This document shows, one piece after another, positions 1 through 11,843 of a stretch of DNA of 64,000 nt. Both the position numbers and the translations under genes were made by a program. How positions within the stretch are numbered: the stretch's first letter is position 1; each line of letters opens with the position of its first letter. The DNA comes from Coleophoma eucalyptorum. Lineage: Eukaryota; Ascomycota; Leotiomycetes; Helotiales; Dermateaceae. The notes below the pieces were generated by a model. The model was not told the DNA's origin. It saw nothing but the letters and a program-made list of their open reading frames with translations, and did no database searches. The stretch is taken from contig JALRME010000008.1 in assembly GCA_026120035.1 (NCBI GenBank), positions 186,001-250,000 of the forward strand. The letters are read 5' to 3'.

Positions 1-1816
1 TACTGGATTTAATCTGGCGCGTGAGGAGTTTTGGGGCAACACCAGACAGGACGGGAATAGAGACATCTTGCAAATACATGAGTTGGGATAAGTGCTCTTG
101 GAGCGAGTTTGGGATATCGGTAATTTTGGGGACCAACCCGAGAAGGGTGGTGGTGATGACGAGTTTGAAAGCCTGGTGAACGGTACCCAGCTCTTTCTCT
201 GAGAGCTGTATGATGATAGGTCAACAGCTGTATTATTGTGGCTTGACCAGTATGAGAATGAATGAACCAATGAGGCGATACGGTAAGAGAAATGGGACTC
301 AGCCTACCTCGCTGTTATACTCTATGAACCAAGAGACAATTGATTCTAGAGTCTTCGCACCGTCGTCATTCATCTTTTGTCGCCGCATCACTAATGTCAC
401 ATAGGCAGAGAGTTCCGATGGAGACGAGATAATGGCGTCGAGCCAATCGCCTAACGTCTCAGCCATCGAATGGACGGCGAAAAGGTGAAAGGAGATTGGA
501 AGCGAATCTTTCACATTGAGTTCATCTTTCCCAGTCCGCTTCTGGAAGCTCCGTAGAGCGGTTGGATCGCGAGGGATGAAGGGAGATACCGCAATAGGTA
601 TAGGAGTACCGAAGCCAAGGTTGAAGTTTACCAGGTATTCTGTGTTGTACAGTATGTCTTGGGGGGCGTGGATCTGGGAGGCAAAGAACTCGGTTGAGGG
701 CGATTGAAGATGAGCTACGAGAAATGCTGGGTAGATTAGCAAGTCATCCTGATAATGAAAGAGGGTGTAAAACCCATACCAGGATGAAAACTGTTGATGG
801 TACGACGTAGGAGCTCTGGACTATGGCCAAGCCAACGGGGTCGTGGGGAAACGCCGGAGGACAACGACGAATAAACAGTATCATACAGATAACCTGGAGC
901 GGGAGCCAGAGCACTTGCGGGCGACTTGGGCATAATACAGCCTCGCAAAGGGGTCCATGGCTGTGCCTGGAGTTCGACTGGGATGGCAATTTGGTTTGGG
1001 TTCTGGAGTTCTTCCTCGTGTACATCAATTTCGATGTCATAATGGGCCGCAGGGGCGTAGACAATGGTTCGCAGATTTTCTATCCGCCCAACAGCCGTTA
1101 GTATCTGTATATGCAGTTACAGCCACGCTGTCTTCCGTGCACATCACTGGCTCACCTGGAAATTCCAGCCCAGTCAGTTCCACCGGTTGAGCTTGAACCG
1201 GCTGGTCAACTGCTTCCACCCATCCATTATCTCCATCCACGTCGGGATCTGCCTCGTCGGAGTCTGCCTCGCTGGTATCAGGCGTAACAGGAGGTTGAAT
1301 ACCAAGGCTGACAAGCACCTGTGAACCTTCGCTGCGACCCCAAGCCTCGTTGGCATCGAAACTCTCAGAGAAAAAGGATGAGTCACTGGTGCAGAGACTT
1401 GGGGTTTGCCACTGCGAGGATGGGCGGTGGCAGTGATAGTATCGTGGCGATGAGGTGGATGGAAAGCGACGGGGACGATTCGGCGTCGTTAGGGTGGGAG
1501 AGGTAGAAAGCCCTCCCAGGTCGCCCAAGGCTGCAGTTGAAGGCAGTGCGTAGCTACCATCAAATTCAGAGCGGGGAGGCAGAGACAGCCAGTCAGTGCC
1601 ATCGTCATTAGGAGTTGTCGACGATGGAGGCAAAGAAGGCGTAGACAAGGATCTTCTGGTAGCGGGCATCCCACGGATATGATGATATATCTCGTCCTCG
1701 AACGATGAGCTTGACGACCAGGCACTCCCGAAACCACTGCCACTACTGCAGGTTTCCACGATCCCCGCTTTCTCCTCATCACCAGGGTCACCACGTACGA
1801 CAGGCGGATCTGCCAT
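1..1816 (-). CDS. Unidentified protein, 5' part (3' end beyond left edge)
   Basis: I do not recognise this protein. The model starts at the ATG at 1816 (MADPPVV...), in a CCATGG context, and joins four exons: 1816-1156, 1079-780, 726-308 and 205 to beyond base 1. Introns have GTGAGC, GTATGG and GTAGGC donors, and the first two have clear CTAAC/CTAAT branch points. The phases agree at every junction, giving at least 528 residues. The first about 220 residues are rich in Ser, Pro, Thr and acidic residues and look disordered. The rest is better ordered, with hydrophobic stretches such as SLPISFHLFAVHSMAETLGDWL and LVITTTLLGLVPKI. No signal peptide or catalytic motif is visible. The exon structure makes a real gene likely; the function is unknown. 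Confidence 0.7.
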
Positions 1817-2639
1817 GGCCGGAAGTATTAGCACAGAACGGGAGGCTGATCATACGTTGCACAGTCCAGACGAACTAGGGTGGCTGATATTGAAGGTGGA
1901 TCATAATCGATAGATAGATACGGATTGATGCTTTGAGGGACGTAGATGACCATCATCTGACTGTATCGGGCGCTGCTGACAATTACATGCGAGGGTGGCT
2001 AATTAACTCTGTCTGATTGGATAGTAGACATCCAGCTTGCTATCCCTGCAGCCTGTTAAAGCTCGTCAATTTCAGCATTAGAGGATGGTTAATAGCAGCT
2101 GGTAGATACAAAAATGGTATTCATGCCTCTAAAAAGGTAACCCCAAACCGCTCTGGCCGAGAATTCATAGGAGAGAAGATTTTAGCGGAGCGAAAGAGCA
2201 GTCGGTGACTACCTTTGTGCGCGTCAATCAGATGGTAATACCTTGTTTGGTCCAGATGTTGTAACCAGCACAGAGGTATAGAGCCTGGCGAGAGATATCC
2301 CGTACTTACATCAGACTCCACTAATTGTATTGCTAGCTAACCTTCGAAGAGAATCAGATAGAGTCATACCCTGAAGCATGGGTGATCGAGGATGATACAC
2401 AAAATTAGGATGAGAGTTAGTGCCTCACAATTCAAGCAGCCGGTTGAGAACAAAGATGAAATTTCATGTGGTAGTGAGAAGTTGCCGACTCTAGTGTAAC
2501 ATAAGTCAAGATATATAAAGGCTACCTCACGACAGAGAGATGAAATAGAAAGATGGTATAAAATACAGTAGATATATATCCTTTGGATTGGTACCTCTGA
2601 CAGCTTGAGAGATCCCATGGTATAAGTTTTCCAGACTAC
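1817..2639. other. Intergenic, no gene seen
   Basis: Only short unrelated open frames occur here, without domain similarity or coherent splice signals. The stretch separates the 5' end of the left-edge gene from the 3' end of the cupin gene and becomes AT-rich toward 2600. Confidence 0.5.
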
Positions 2640-3474
2640 TTATTTGGCAAAGAACCAGCGACTTGTAGTATCAGAGGTGGCTGCGGGGCCCTCCGAAGGG
2701 ACATCTGATTGACGGTTGAGTTTTGTAGGCTTGGGTGGCGCGATGAATTTGGATATAAATCCCAGAATCGTAATAAACTAAAATGGTCAGCATGAGATAT
2801 TGTAATTCAAAGCAGCCAGCGATCAACTTACCACTTCTTCCAAAAGCTGGAAATTTCCTGGTAGCGATATATATGCATCACCTTCGTAAAAGGCACGCAA
2901 GACTATGAAGGGGTTAGGGTTACTAATTTGGAGCATATCCTGGAAGAATAATGCTTTAAATTCTCCCGCCGGGATAGTCTTTTCTTTCGCCCTAACTCTC
3001 TCCCCTTTAATAACTGAGAAACCATGTAGGTGGCGGCGTGGTACTAGCAAAGGAGGGTCTCCAGCAGCGATTATATGCTCTTTTCCATCCAGATATATTT
3101 TGATCTTTCCTTCAAGGACCTCCATCACTTCATCATGATACTGCAGAAAGGTCAACTTCGATACACTTGCAGCCTTTTCCTGCTGCTGCAGCCTTAAATT
3201 CTAATCCACAAACCTTATGCCAGTGTGTCGGTACAACTAGGATGTCTGAGTCCAACTCCCCATCGTAGGTGACCTCAGTCCAATGACGATCGATATCGTT
3301 TTCCGGTCTTGCCTACATGGTTGTCTCAGCTTCTCTTTTTCCGTTTGAGAGAATCTTGATTGTACGTGGTCAACAAAGAGGCGCAATGTAGAGCCCTACG
3401 TTATATACCTGTTAGATATGGACTTGCGCTTTTGTTAAGCGCTCTGGACGTACCTTGGAAAGCGTTAACGGCAT
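2640..3474 (-). CDS. Cupin-domain protein
   Basis: Five exons (3474-3454, 3395-3366, 3312-3214, 3140-2832, 2777-2640) give a 198-residue protein, with consistent phases and good donors and acceptors. The core is a single cupin fold. The first metal-binding motif is HWHKYHDEVMEVLEG, created exactly at the exon 3/4 splice. It is followed by a KIYLDGKEH strand pair and a second motif around VPRRHLHGF. The two His of HWH, the Glu of HDE and the later His could bind a metal, as in small fungal cupins. The C-terminus has a hydrophobic patch (FITILGFISKFIAPP) and then a polar tail. No signal peptide is seen. The substrate is unknown. Reading through without the two short 5' introns would give in-frame stops, so those introns decide the start. 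Confidence 0.8.
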
Positions 3475-4399
3475 GAGCTCCTCAATTTGTGAGGAAATTC
3501 TTACGATGGGATAGAACAGAAATGTGATAGTATTGCGGTTGCATTACGATTTACATGGTAGCCGTAGTTATAGAAAGGATGTCGTCAGTTCAGACCCCCG
3601 CTACCCCGCTTCAAGCCTCATGATTCACCAAGCCAATGAGAACCTCAAGGCTTCAAGGCAAGAATACTAGGTGAGTGAACTATCCACATCTCAGAACAGT
3701 ACGTGATACTATGATTTGTAGTCCTTATCTCTTCGCCCAGAGCCGCGGAGCAACAGTTGCTTGCTACCAACTCATGGAGAGCTAAGAGTACGAATACAGC
3801 CTTGGAAAACAAAGAAATGGTACGCATTTGGCCAAAAAGAGATATCTATAATGTTGTGCTATCTGGAAATAATGAAGTTGTACAAAGCAAAGCTGCTCTT
3901 CGCTATAAACTGCTTTGAGATGGGGAGGCTTGTAGAATATGCAGACGAAGCTATATATATCTTAACGAGCATATCAAGGCTCCTTAATCTAGCGAATAAA
4001 TTTCTAGTACTTTGCCCATGTTGAGAAGACTGCAAACATTGGAACTTGAAATTATTACAAGAGTCACAAACTGAAAAGCACGTTTTGTGTTATCTTATTT
4101 ATCGAATGACTCTGAACTGACGCCTTGTAAAGGCCTTTCCCTAATAACAAATCTTGGAACCGGGGAACAACGCCCCTATACCAGTAGTACTCTACCCTCT
4201 AGCTGAGATATTAAATAGTATCTATTATTATTTAAACAGCTATTTACTGTGTGGGTAGGTATAAGATGGGTTATAATGCCTAATTTATATTTTCTAGCTA
4301 GCCTGTTCACTGCAAGCTCTTTATGTCGGCGTTTGGCCATAGACTACATACCTAAAGACTTCTATTAATACCGATGATTCCTCTCGTCTGGATCTTGAC
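3475..4399. other. AT-rich intergenic, no gene seen
   Basis: Short open frames on both strands show no family similarity. The part after about 4080 is strongly AT-rich with many TA steps. It lies between the start of the cupin gene and the 3' end of the methyltransferase gene. Confidence 0.5.
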
Positions 4400-5799
4400 T
4401 TACAATGGTGCATAAACGTGCATTTTTAGATTCTTAAGATCTTGCCGTACTGCGACTAGAAGCACCTCAACCTCCTCTTTGGTCCAACCTAGGAGTCGCG
4501 TAAAGAGTGCCATACTAACAGCTCCAAGTCCGCTGGTGAGATTCTCATACTCCCACATGCCTATAGTATTCATGATTAGTTGAACTCAGAACTGACTCCT
4601 CCAATAAGTTTCACACACCAAGTTCTTTAAGTTTCTTATCCTTCGGCCAGCGATTCAGCGGCCATACATACTTTGTCTCTACAACATTAACGAAGCCGGC
4701 CGCTTCTAACTGTGACTTGTAGAGTTTTGCTGTGCCTAGATCACGACCAGTTTTGGTAAGCGCCTCTTTCAGGAGAACCGTCCATCGCTTTAACGCTGAA
4801 TCATCAGGGTATGTATCGTCATCGCACTGGTATGGATGGCAAACGTCCACTATCTCAAAGTAGCCCCCTGGAGTAAGATTTCTGTTATCAGATTGTTAGT
4901 GGATGAGTCAGTGAGCTAAAGAACTTGTAACTCACTCGAATGCCTGCCCGAAGAACTGCGGCCAGTTGTTAAACGAGCCGAGCATCATCCGGCTATAAAT
5001 GAAGTCGAACTTGCTGGTAAAACTCCATTCTTCTTCCAAGTCATCCACCTGTTCCACATTAGAATTCTCCATGTTTACTTTTTTCTTACATGAAAACTTA
5101 AATGCTGCACGAAAGTTTTCCAATCAACGTCGTGAGAAAATTAGTCTAGACTTGCCTGGAACGAGACATTTGGTGGGACAAATTGTGGTTGAATTGGACT
5201 CAGGTCAATACCGATAACCTCTGATTCGGGGTGCTCATCCGCAAAGTCAATAGCCCATATTCCCGTTCCTAATGTACCAAGATAAGGAGTCAACATAGAA
5301 TATCTCCAAGGCTTTCATGAGTTTTGATGGCTGTTTACCTGTGCCGGCATCAAGTATCCGATGAAGTGGCTTATCCTTTCCAATAGGTGCCGTGAACAAT
5401 TTTCCATCGAAAGTCAGAGAGAATAGATGATGTTGAAGATCTAAACGATCACTTTCGATTTCGTCATTAGGAAACACATATTTGCCATCCTTATAGACAT
5501 GGTACGTTCTGCCATTTTCTTCCCTATGCCTAAATAAGTTAAAATAAAAAGTTAGTTGGTTTTTTAATTCCCAAGCAGCATGAACATCGATCAGTAATGG
5601 ATAATGACACCCGAATTGGCCAATCATCTCATAAAAAGTTGGAACTAATAAGAAACAAAGATATGCGCGCTCAAAAGTTGGTCACTTGCTTCATAATACT
5701 GGAGCTGATTGATGTAGTTGAACTTGCCACACTCTCTCCAATCGCTGAATCTCCATCTGCCGTAAAGTCATCGGCCTCTACAATAGGAATATCAGCCAT
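4400..5799 (-). CDS. LaeA-like class I SAM methyltransferase
   Basis: Seven exons (5799-5700, 5644-5611, 5529-5339, 5268-5156, 5048-4936, 4881-4619, 4560-4400) give 324 residues, all in phase. The N-terminus ([17 protein letters not shown]) and the [20 protein letters not shown] block are typical of the fungal LaeA-like family. The SAM motif I is [20 protein letters not shown], followed by [19 protein letters not shown] and the motif NLTPGGYFE. The C-terminal helix region ends [20 protein letters not shown], also characteristic. Members of this family include the secondary-metabolism regulator LaeA and many paralogues of unknown substrate; this is one of the paralogues. The intron after exon 4 begins GCAAGT, a GC-AG intron. 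The two most 5' introns are the least certain; their lengths fit the phase. Confidence 0.88.
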
Positions 5800-6659
5800 T
5801 CTGTATCTAGATTGTCAGAAGACTCGAGAAAAGTGGCAAAGTGGCAAAGATTGGCAAGATAACGAGCAGTTAGAGATCTAACACCGCAGGTAAAAGTCAG
5901 CCGCATGAAAGCCTGGCTGTTCTGACGAGCCTTCTTATCTTAATTCGCAGGCAGGGGTGATAGAATACACACGTTCTTATTGTTACTCCAATATATGCAG
6001 TTCCACAATTTCCAGTTTGTCTTAGTGGTTGCGAGCGTCGGAAGCAAAGGCTTTTAGAAACGCTAAACGCGGAATGAGGCTTCTGACATCCGATCCTTGC
6101 TACAGTACCACTTTATCGCTTAATTATAATGGCCTTTTTTTTCGTTTCGCATAACAAAGATGACCTATACGAAAAGGTAAAAGTTTAGTCGGCGTATAAA
6201 TTTAAGGGAAGATATGGATTTATTCGCTGTCTTTTCTTTCTTTACAAGGTCTTTTAAGCCTTTAGATAAAGAGGGGGATGAATATCCGTTAGGATTAGGC
6301 AGGTGACTAGCCCGGGAGTATGTCGGCGACTGCAAGATTGTTCTAATTAGGAATCTCTAATTGCAGAAGTCCGGCTCGAAAGAAAGCAAGGTTTATATCT
6401 TTTTGACTTACAGTTTAGAGCTACAAGTAACTCAAAGTATCAGTGTGTTATGGATTTTTCGTTATTATACATGTGAGAAGATCATCTGGAGAAAGAAGAG
6501 AAATAACATTTCAATGTGCCTACCAAAGTTGTCATGAAGGCTCTGGAAATTGGAGGGCGAATCTGTGCCTTTGATTGAATGTGAGTTCTATGACCTAACA
6601 ACACAATTTGAAATATACTGCTAATTGATGGTATATGGACTAGTATGCTTCATTTAAGC
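5800..6659. other. AT-rich intergenic, no gene seen
   Basis: No coding frame or recognised element. It includes the presumed promoter of the methyltransferase and the 3' flank of the SMP-30-like gene. Confidence 0.5.
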
Positions 6660-7694
6660 TTATGCTGCCTTGCCAAAAACATGCTTCTTCATGCCTCTAA
6701 CCCCTACATCTTTAAGCCAAAAGAGAGCACCAGGCTCTTCGGTTTCCCACTGCCGTAATCTATCATTTGATTCGGCACTCGTAATAATAAGTTGATCGAA
6801 AGACTCTCCTACCCAGGCGCCATGAGTAACCCGCCAAGCATTGATGTCCCATACTTTGAGCAATTGACCAGCCGCATTGTACTTTTCAACCTGAGAACCT
6901 TCCCATAGACAAGTATATACATTACCATCCAAATCTACAACAAGGCCATCGGGCTCTCCTTGTTGGTCCCGACGATGAACAAATTTTCTCTTCTTTGAAA
7001 TATTTCCCGGAATGGGGTCAAAATTGTATGCCCAAATAGTCTACCATGGAAATGGTGTCAACGATTTCCAAAATAAAATAGCCATGATTCATTGCTCACC
7101 TTTATAATAGCATCTGTGCAATACATTGTGCGATCATCAGGAGACCGCCCAATACCATTCGAACAGAAGACCTCCCCATCTTCATAGATTGCCAAAATCC
7201 CGTCCGGGTCATACCGATACAGACATCCAAGTGGACAATAATCAGCTGTTTTTGGTTCTGATTGCAGGAGTGTTCTAAAAGTCACGTTTATAAGAGGTGG
7301 AGGATGTAATTCCAAAAAAGACTTACGAGCCGTATTCATCAATAGACCCGAACCATAGCCTTCCTTGTGAATCTACAGCACCATCATTCAGACGAACCCC
7401 TCGTTTCTCGTCTGGAATAACCTTCTTCAACACTTTCCAATCGCCATCTTTGCTCACTGTCGCAATACCTTGGAAGTAACAGACGATATAGTCGCCTGAT
7501 GCTGTAAAGGCCATGACTGAAATTGGCTCGGGGCATGGAATAGTTTTGACACGAAAAGGCTCCACCAATTCGAGAATGTGTATATTTTGACCGAGGACAT
7601 CGATATAGCGTAGCGTATTGTCCTCAGCACGAAATAAGGGACTTTCCCCTAGCTGAGTGTGAGGGGGATAAAATGATTTGATAGGAGCTGCCAT
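6660..7694 (-). CDS. SMP-30/gluconolactonase-like beta-propeller protein
   Basis: Three exons (7694-7327, 7274-7100, 7040-6660) give 307 residues, close to the usual family length. The start at 7694 (MAAPIKSFYPPHTQLGESPL) is preferred to an upstream frame because family members begin with this block. Metal-site residues of the SMP-30 fold are visible: Glu in LGESPLF, Asn in RLNDGAVDSQGRLWFGS, Asn in FCSNGIGRSPDD, and Asp in MYCTDA. The family hydrolyses lactones or organophosphate-type esters with a divalent metal; the substrate here is unknown. The protein looks cytosolic, without a signal peptide. It follows the cupin and methyltransferase genes on the same strand, but with large spacers. 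Confidence 0.88.
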
Positions 7695-8311
7695 TTTGAA
7701 TTTTAGTATGATGGAACCGTCCAAAGAGCACTTAATGTATATGTTACCTATATGCGGATATTTCGGTGCGTTGGGAAAGTAGGGATTAGTTTGTTTTTCA
7801 ACGAGATTCGCTTGACTCGGCCCTCCCACCTCTCCATATTTTCCCCTCAGTTCTTTGATTTAGGCTAATGGTGAACTTGGTTATTAGAAGGCACATATTC
7901 AATGATTGAATCTTTATACTAGTTGGATACTTGTGGTGTACTTATTATGGCTATTGCTCCCTCGCTTCTTTCTCTGCAAATGAATTCAATGCTGGCTGCC
8001 ACCTTTGAACCAGGAGTCTTAGGTCTCTCGAAAATGACCAAATTTTGTTGCGTAGATATATGTCTATTCAATTTTGTTAAAATAATTTAAATTATCGAAG
8101 TTCTATTTGTCACGAATCGCACTTGAAGGGTAAGGAATTGGAATGACGTCTGACTAAGGTTTAGAGCTATCTATCTAATAGAGCAATCCTATCCCGTCCC
8201 CGTCCCCTCAACCTTAACTCTCAGCATCCAGTCACATTAATAATTCTTGTCGGGCGCTATTGCTTTATTAACTAACTATAATGCCATGCTTAGTGATCTG
8301 GAGATATGTCC
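7695..8311. other. AT-rich intergenic, no gene seen
   Basis: No supported gene. This contains the upstream region of the SMP-30-like gene and the 3' flank of the permease relic. Confidence 0.5.
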
Positions 8312-9240
8312 TCAAGTTTCCTTGCTTTCAGGCTTAACCCTATCCTCAAAGCTAGCTCGACGGCCTTCAATAACAGTATTATATTCTTCCTCGAGAAAGT
8401 CAACGATGTTAATATCTGGTGCTACATAATTATTTCTAGTATAAAGAATCCAGTAGGCTGTGAAGAATACAGATTAGTCAAGCGGAAATAAATCTTGAAC
8501 AGAGGCACATTGCTTGTTGCCATAAGCCCCACTACGAATATAGCTGCAATGGCATAGTTCATAGAGCTCCCTGTTTAATTGGCATTAGATGGAAAGAGAA
8601 ATAGGACATTACTACGAAATTATATTAATATTGCGGGGTAATTAAAATTTATGAAGATGAACGTACCAGACGATGAGGAAGAGGAAGGAGAAACAGGTTC
8701 AATGGGTACCCCTGCCTTCCCAGATGAATATGTCCTTTGGGAAGAATACTGCGACCGCGAAACACTAAGATCCCGATGTTCATAGCATAACTGAAATTGA
8801 GTCCTACAACACCTGCGCTGACAATAGCATTGAATGCACTAAACCCCACGAGGATCATTAAATGGCCATAGGATATTCCCTGGGAAGGACTCACCGCGCC
8901 GTTCCGAGGTAAACAAACCCAAAGATAATAACCATACTATTCGTAAGGTACATTGCATTTAAAGGAAGATCCAGCTTCGTGTTAACACGCGGGAAACTAG
9001 GAAGATGTTAGATTGTGATGAAGAAGCGAATCTAAGGTGAGTACAAACACAGCACTACAAGGTAAACCCCTACGCCTCGCAAATGCAGCCGTAAGTCTCG
9101 CAGATGCCGTGACAACCTCAGCCACAGAAAACCGCACAATGGTGCTTTGGTTCCGATGTCGCAAGACCGTGGATCGGTTGCTTACTTGAGTAAAGAGCGT
9201 GAAAAGCGCTTTCTTGCGGAACACAAGGTTGAAGCGTCAC
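8312..9240 (-). pseudogene. Amino-acid/GABA/choline-type permease remnant (APC family)
   Basis: Reading the minus strand from about 9240 to 8312, permease segments appear in the right order. TASARLTAAFARRRGLP matches the conserved loop after the middle of an APC permease. It is followed by NTKLDLPLNAMYLTNSMVII, AFNAIVSAGVVGLNFSYAMN, RSILPKGHIHLGR and SSMNYAIAAIF. The tail AYWILYTRNNYVAPDI is followed by a normal-looking stop at 8314-8312. Introns with good signals remain (GTGAGT...TTTAG near 8890-8840). The frame must shift by one base after GYPLN to reach SFLFLIVW. A TAA stop may interrupt FPSNAN-TGSS, unless that part is intronic. The N-terminal half of the transporter is missing. It is therefore a decayed copy and not expected to transport. 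Confidence 0.75.
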
Positions 9241-9552
9241 CGTTTGATAGATCATAGATTTCTATCTTCCGGGTTCGCTTTACCTTTTCTTAGCCACAGT
9301 TCTTAGACCTGAACACGCGTGTGGCGTAAGAGCAGGTTTCTCGGCCATTCTATTGGCAGGTGCGCGGTTGGAGAGCGCTCTCTCGTCTCTTTCCCGATCA
9401 CCATTGTGACAACAATATGCACAGCGCCAGTCAAGTATTGGCGCAAGGTGTGCCGCCTGGCGTGCCTCGATCATACCTGCTCTTGCAGATCATGACAGTT
9501 TTCCTCCCTCTATACTCCATCATCTGACTCTAATCATAAGACTCTGTGCGAT
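9241..9552. other. Intergenic between permease relic and HET gene
   Basis: Contains the promoter region of the HET gene starting at 9553. An open frame on the minus strand has no recognisable content. Confidence 0.4.
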
Positions 9553-11748
9553 ATGTCTGTACAGACCATTTACAACTCGAGTCGACTAACCGAAGTGCAA
9601 GCCATTCGTCTTTTAACTATTGTCAGCTCGTCGACTCCACTTTCATGTACGCTTTGTTCATATAGGCTACAAGATGCCCCCCCATACATCGCGCTTTCGT
9701 ATACCTGGGACAACCCTCTGTCTTCCAGAGCTAGTTACAATCCGACAGAGGGAGCCCTGCAGGACGAAGATCAATTCATCACTTTGGATAACATCCGATT
9801 CCCGGTAAAATCGAATCTTTCTGCTGCCCTATCATCGTTCTCCGCTCTCAATATTAAAGGCCCCTTCTGGATTGATGCTATCTGCATTAATCAAATGGAT
9901 GATGTAGAGCGCGGAGTCCAAGTTGCATTCATGGGGGATATATATGCTCGTGCGCGCGAAGTCATTGTCTGGCTCGGTATAGAATCAATGACTGATTGTG
10001 GTGCTATCCGATTACATAACGAGTTTATGCCGGCTTTAAGAAACTATTTGGGTCGCAATTCAACAGACCCGGCGGCGATGAGAAGTCTCCACCTTGACCA
10101 ATTGATACAGCTAGGTATCCTACCAGACCACCAGATATTGGAGTCTTACAACCCCTTTCGATTGCGAGGGTGGTTTGAACGAGCATGGATATTCCAGGAA
10201 GCCCTTCTGGCTACCAAACTTCGTTTTCTATATGGCAACAAATTTATTGAGAAGCGAGACCTAGAAGATTTCGCAAACTTCCAACTTTGCTGTCATCGGT
10301 CCGTTTTAGGGGCATTCAAGAACAAAGCGTCTAAGCCATTTATATCAATGCGTACGATACGGCTTTTGAGGGCTGAGTTCGGCATTGATCCACCTCCATA
10401 TGTCAATCACGACCTTATGAGATTCAATGACGGAAAGTTGCGAGAGATCATTACACAACCGAATGTCGTCTGGCATCCTTTGCTCGTATCCTCTTCGACT
10501 TCGGGTATTCTCAACGCAAATATTTTGCGTGCGCGTTTCCTCCTCCAATTTGTTGAAATACTGCGACACCGCCAGTGTAAAGACTCAAGGGACAAAGTGT
10601 ACGCTGCGGTCGGAGCGATAAATCGCCTTATACCATCGAGATGTTCCGAAGACGACTTTCCTATCCATTATGTTGATGTGAATGGTAATGATGTTTTAGT
10701 GGAAGACGTATATATCAACTTCATTTGTTGGGTGTTGAATAGAGTGCCACAAATGATCACTCTTTCTATGATCGAAGATGCATCCGAGCGTCGATTGAAT
10801 ACTCTTCCATCGTGGGTCCCTGATCTGAGCGTGACGACAGAGCTTTCAGAGCTTATAAGTCAAAGACCAATGCTTGAGGATTGCGTAGATACAGCCACCT
10901 CAGCCTACTTTCTCACCCGAACAATCTCTGGTCGCGAGTTGCTTGCTTCGGGAGCCTTCTTTGATCATATCGTTGCGGTTGATTCGGTCCCAATTACGGA
11001 TGCACTTTTGAGCACAAGTCTCCGCCCGCTTCTTGACTTCTGTAGCAATATGGAAAATAGGTATATGAATGGGCAACATCGAACAGAGGCAATTTGGCGG
11101 ACGCTAATTACCAACCAAGACTTCTCTGCGAAAGGTCGCTTAGAGGGCCAAGCTGGACAAGTTGCAGGGGCTGACATGGCTCTCTCTTTTCGGTCATATA
11201 TCCTTGAAAAACTAGTTAAAATACTATTCGACATCACCAACCAATCTAGAGACCCTAGCGCCCTTGGATCTCCGACTATCGAAACGTTCTTTTCTCAGCA
11301 TGCCACGCTTCTAAACAACTTATCACACACATCGGACGTTCCTCTATCTACCCCAGGCTGCTTCCCGTCAGTAGAGGACATCGTTATACGCTATAAAGCC
11401 ATTGCAACGTCAATGCAAGCCAACGAGGGTAGATCTATTGACAATCTTGAATCTGCGGATCACGAGCCCTTCCGCTATATTCAAAGCCTGCGAACTCAAG
11501 GTCGGCGTCTCTATCGAACCAATCTAGGTCATATTGGTTTAGGACCCCGTTCAGCCCAAATAAACGATCGATTATGCGTACTTCAAGCCGCCAAAGTACC
11601 ATTTCTACTTCGTCCACAGACGACTCCAAATGGAAGAGAAGTTTATACAATTGTTGGAGAAGCCTATCTACATGGATTGATGGAGCAAGTATCACATGCA
11701 ACGATAGCCAGTGCCAGTCTTGATTGGCATCAAGTAGTGCTTGTATAG
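9553..11748 (+). CDS. HET-domain protein (heterokaryon incompatibility type)
   Basis: A single-exon gene of 731 residues. The HET domain is clear: PPYIALSYTWDNP at residues 43-55, GPFWIDAICINQMDDVERG at 103-121, and GDIYARAREVIVWLG at 128-142. The block RGWFERAWIFQEA lies near 210-222 and is followed by LRFLYGNK. The C-terminal part carries the GRRLYRTNLGHIGLGP-type block that ends many HET-6/OR-like proteins. The HET domain in fungi acts in nonself recognition and can trigger programmed cell death on contact between unlike strains. The partner of this protein is unknown. The ATG at 9553 is the first in frame and gives the family's usual N-terminus (RLLTIVSSSTPLSCTL). No frame defects are seen. 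Confidence 0.93.
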   Translation: MSVQTIYNSSRLTEVQAIRLLTIVSSSTPLSCTLCSYRLQDAPPYIALSYTWDNPLSSRASYNPTEGALQDEDQFITLDNIRFPVKSNLSAALSSFSALNIKGPFWIDAICINQMDDVERGVQVAFMGDIYARAREVIVWLGIESMTDCGAIRLHNEFMPALRNYLGRNSTDPAAMRSLHLDQLIQLGILPDHQILESYNPFRLRGWFERAWIFQEALLATKLRFLYGNKFIEKRDLEDFANFQLCCHRSVLGAFKNKASKPFISMRTIRLLRAEFGIDPPPYVNHDLMRFNDGKLREIITQPNVVWHPLLVSSSTSGILNANILRARFLLQFVEILRHRQCKDSRDKVYAAVGAINRLIPSRCSEDDFPIHYVDVNGNDVLVEDVYINFICWVLNRVPQMITLSMIEDASERRLNTLPSWVPDLSVTTELSELISQRPMLEDCVDTATSAYFLTRTISGRELLASGAFFDHIVAVDSVPITDALLSTSLRPLLDFCSNMENRYMNGQHRTEAIWRTLITNQDFSAKGRLEGQAGQVAGADMALSFRSYILEKLVKILFDITNQSRDPSALGSPTIETFFSQHATLLNNLSHTSDVPLSTPGCFPSVEDIVIRYKAIATSMQANEGRSIDNLESADHEPFRYIQSLRTQGRRLYRTNLGHIGLGPRSAQINDRLCVLQAAKVPFLLRPQTTPNGREVYTIVGEAYLHGLMEQVSHATIASASLDWHQVVLV

Positions 11749-11843
11749 AGGACATATTATATCTGGATTGATGCGATAAGTCTACAAGTAATTCAGCGAG
11801 CCGTCAGCAGACTAAATATGGTCCAGTGTATCTAGTTAGCATC

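Noticed and set aside
3300..3420. Cupin gene as a pseudogene because of in-frame TGA and TAG near its 5' end
   Set aside because: Two short introns with good branch points remove both stops and give a complete 198-residue frame from the ATG at 3474.
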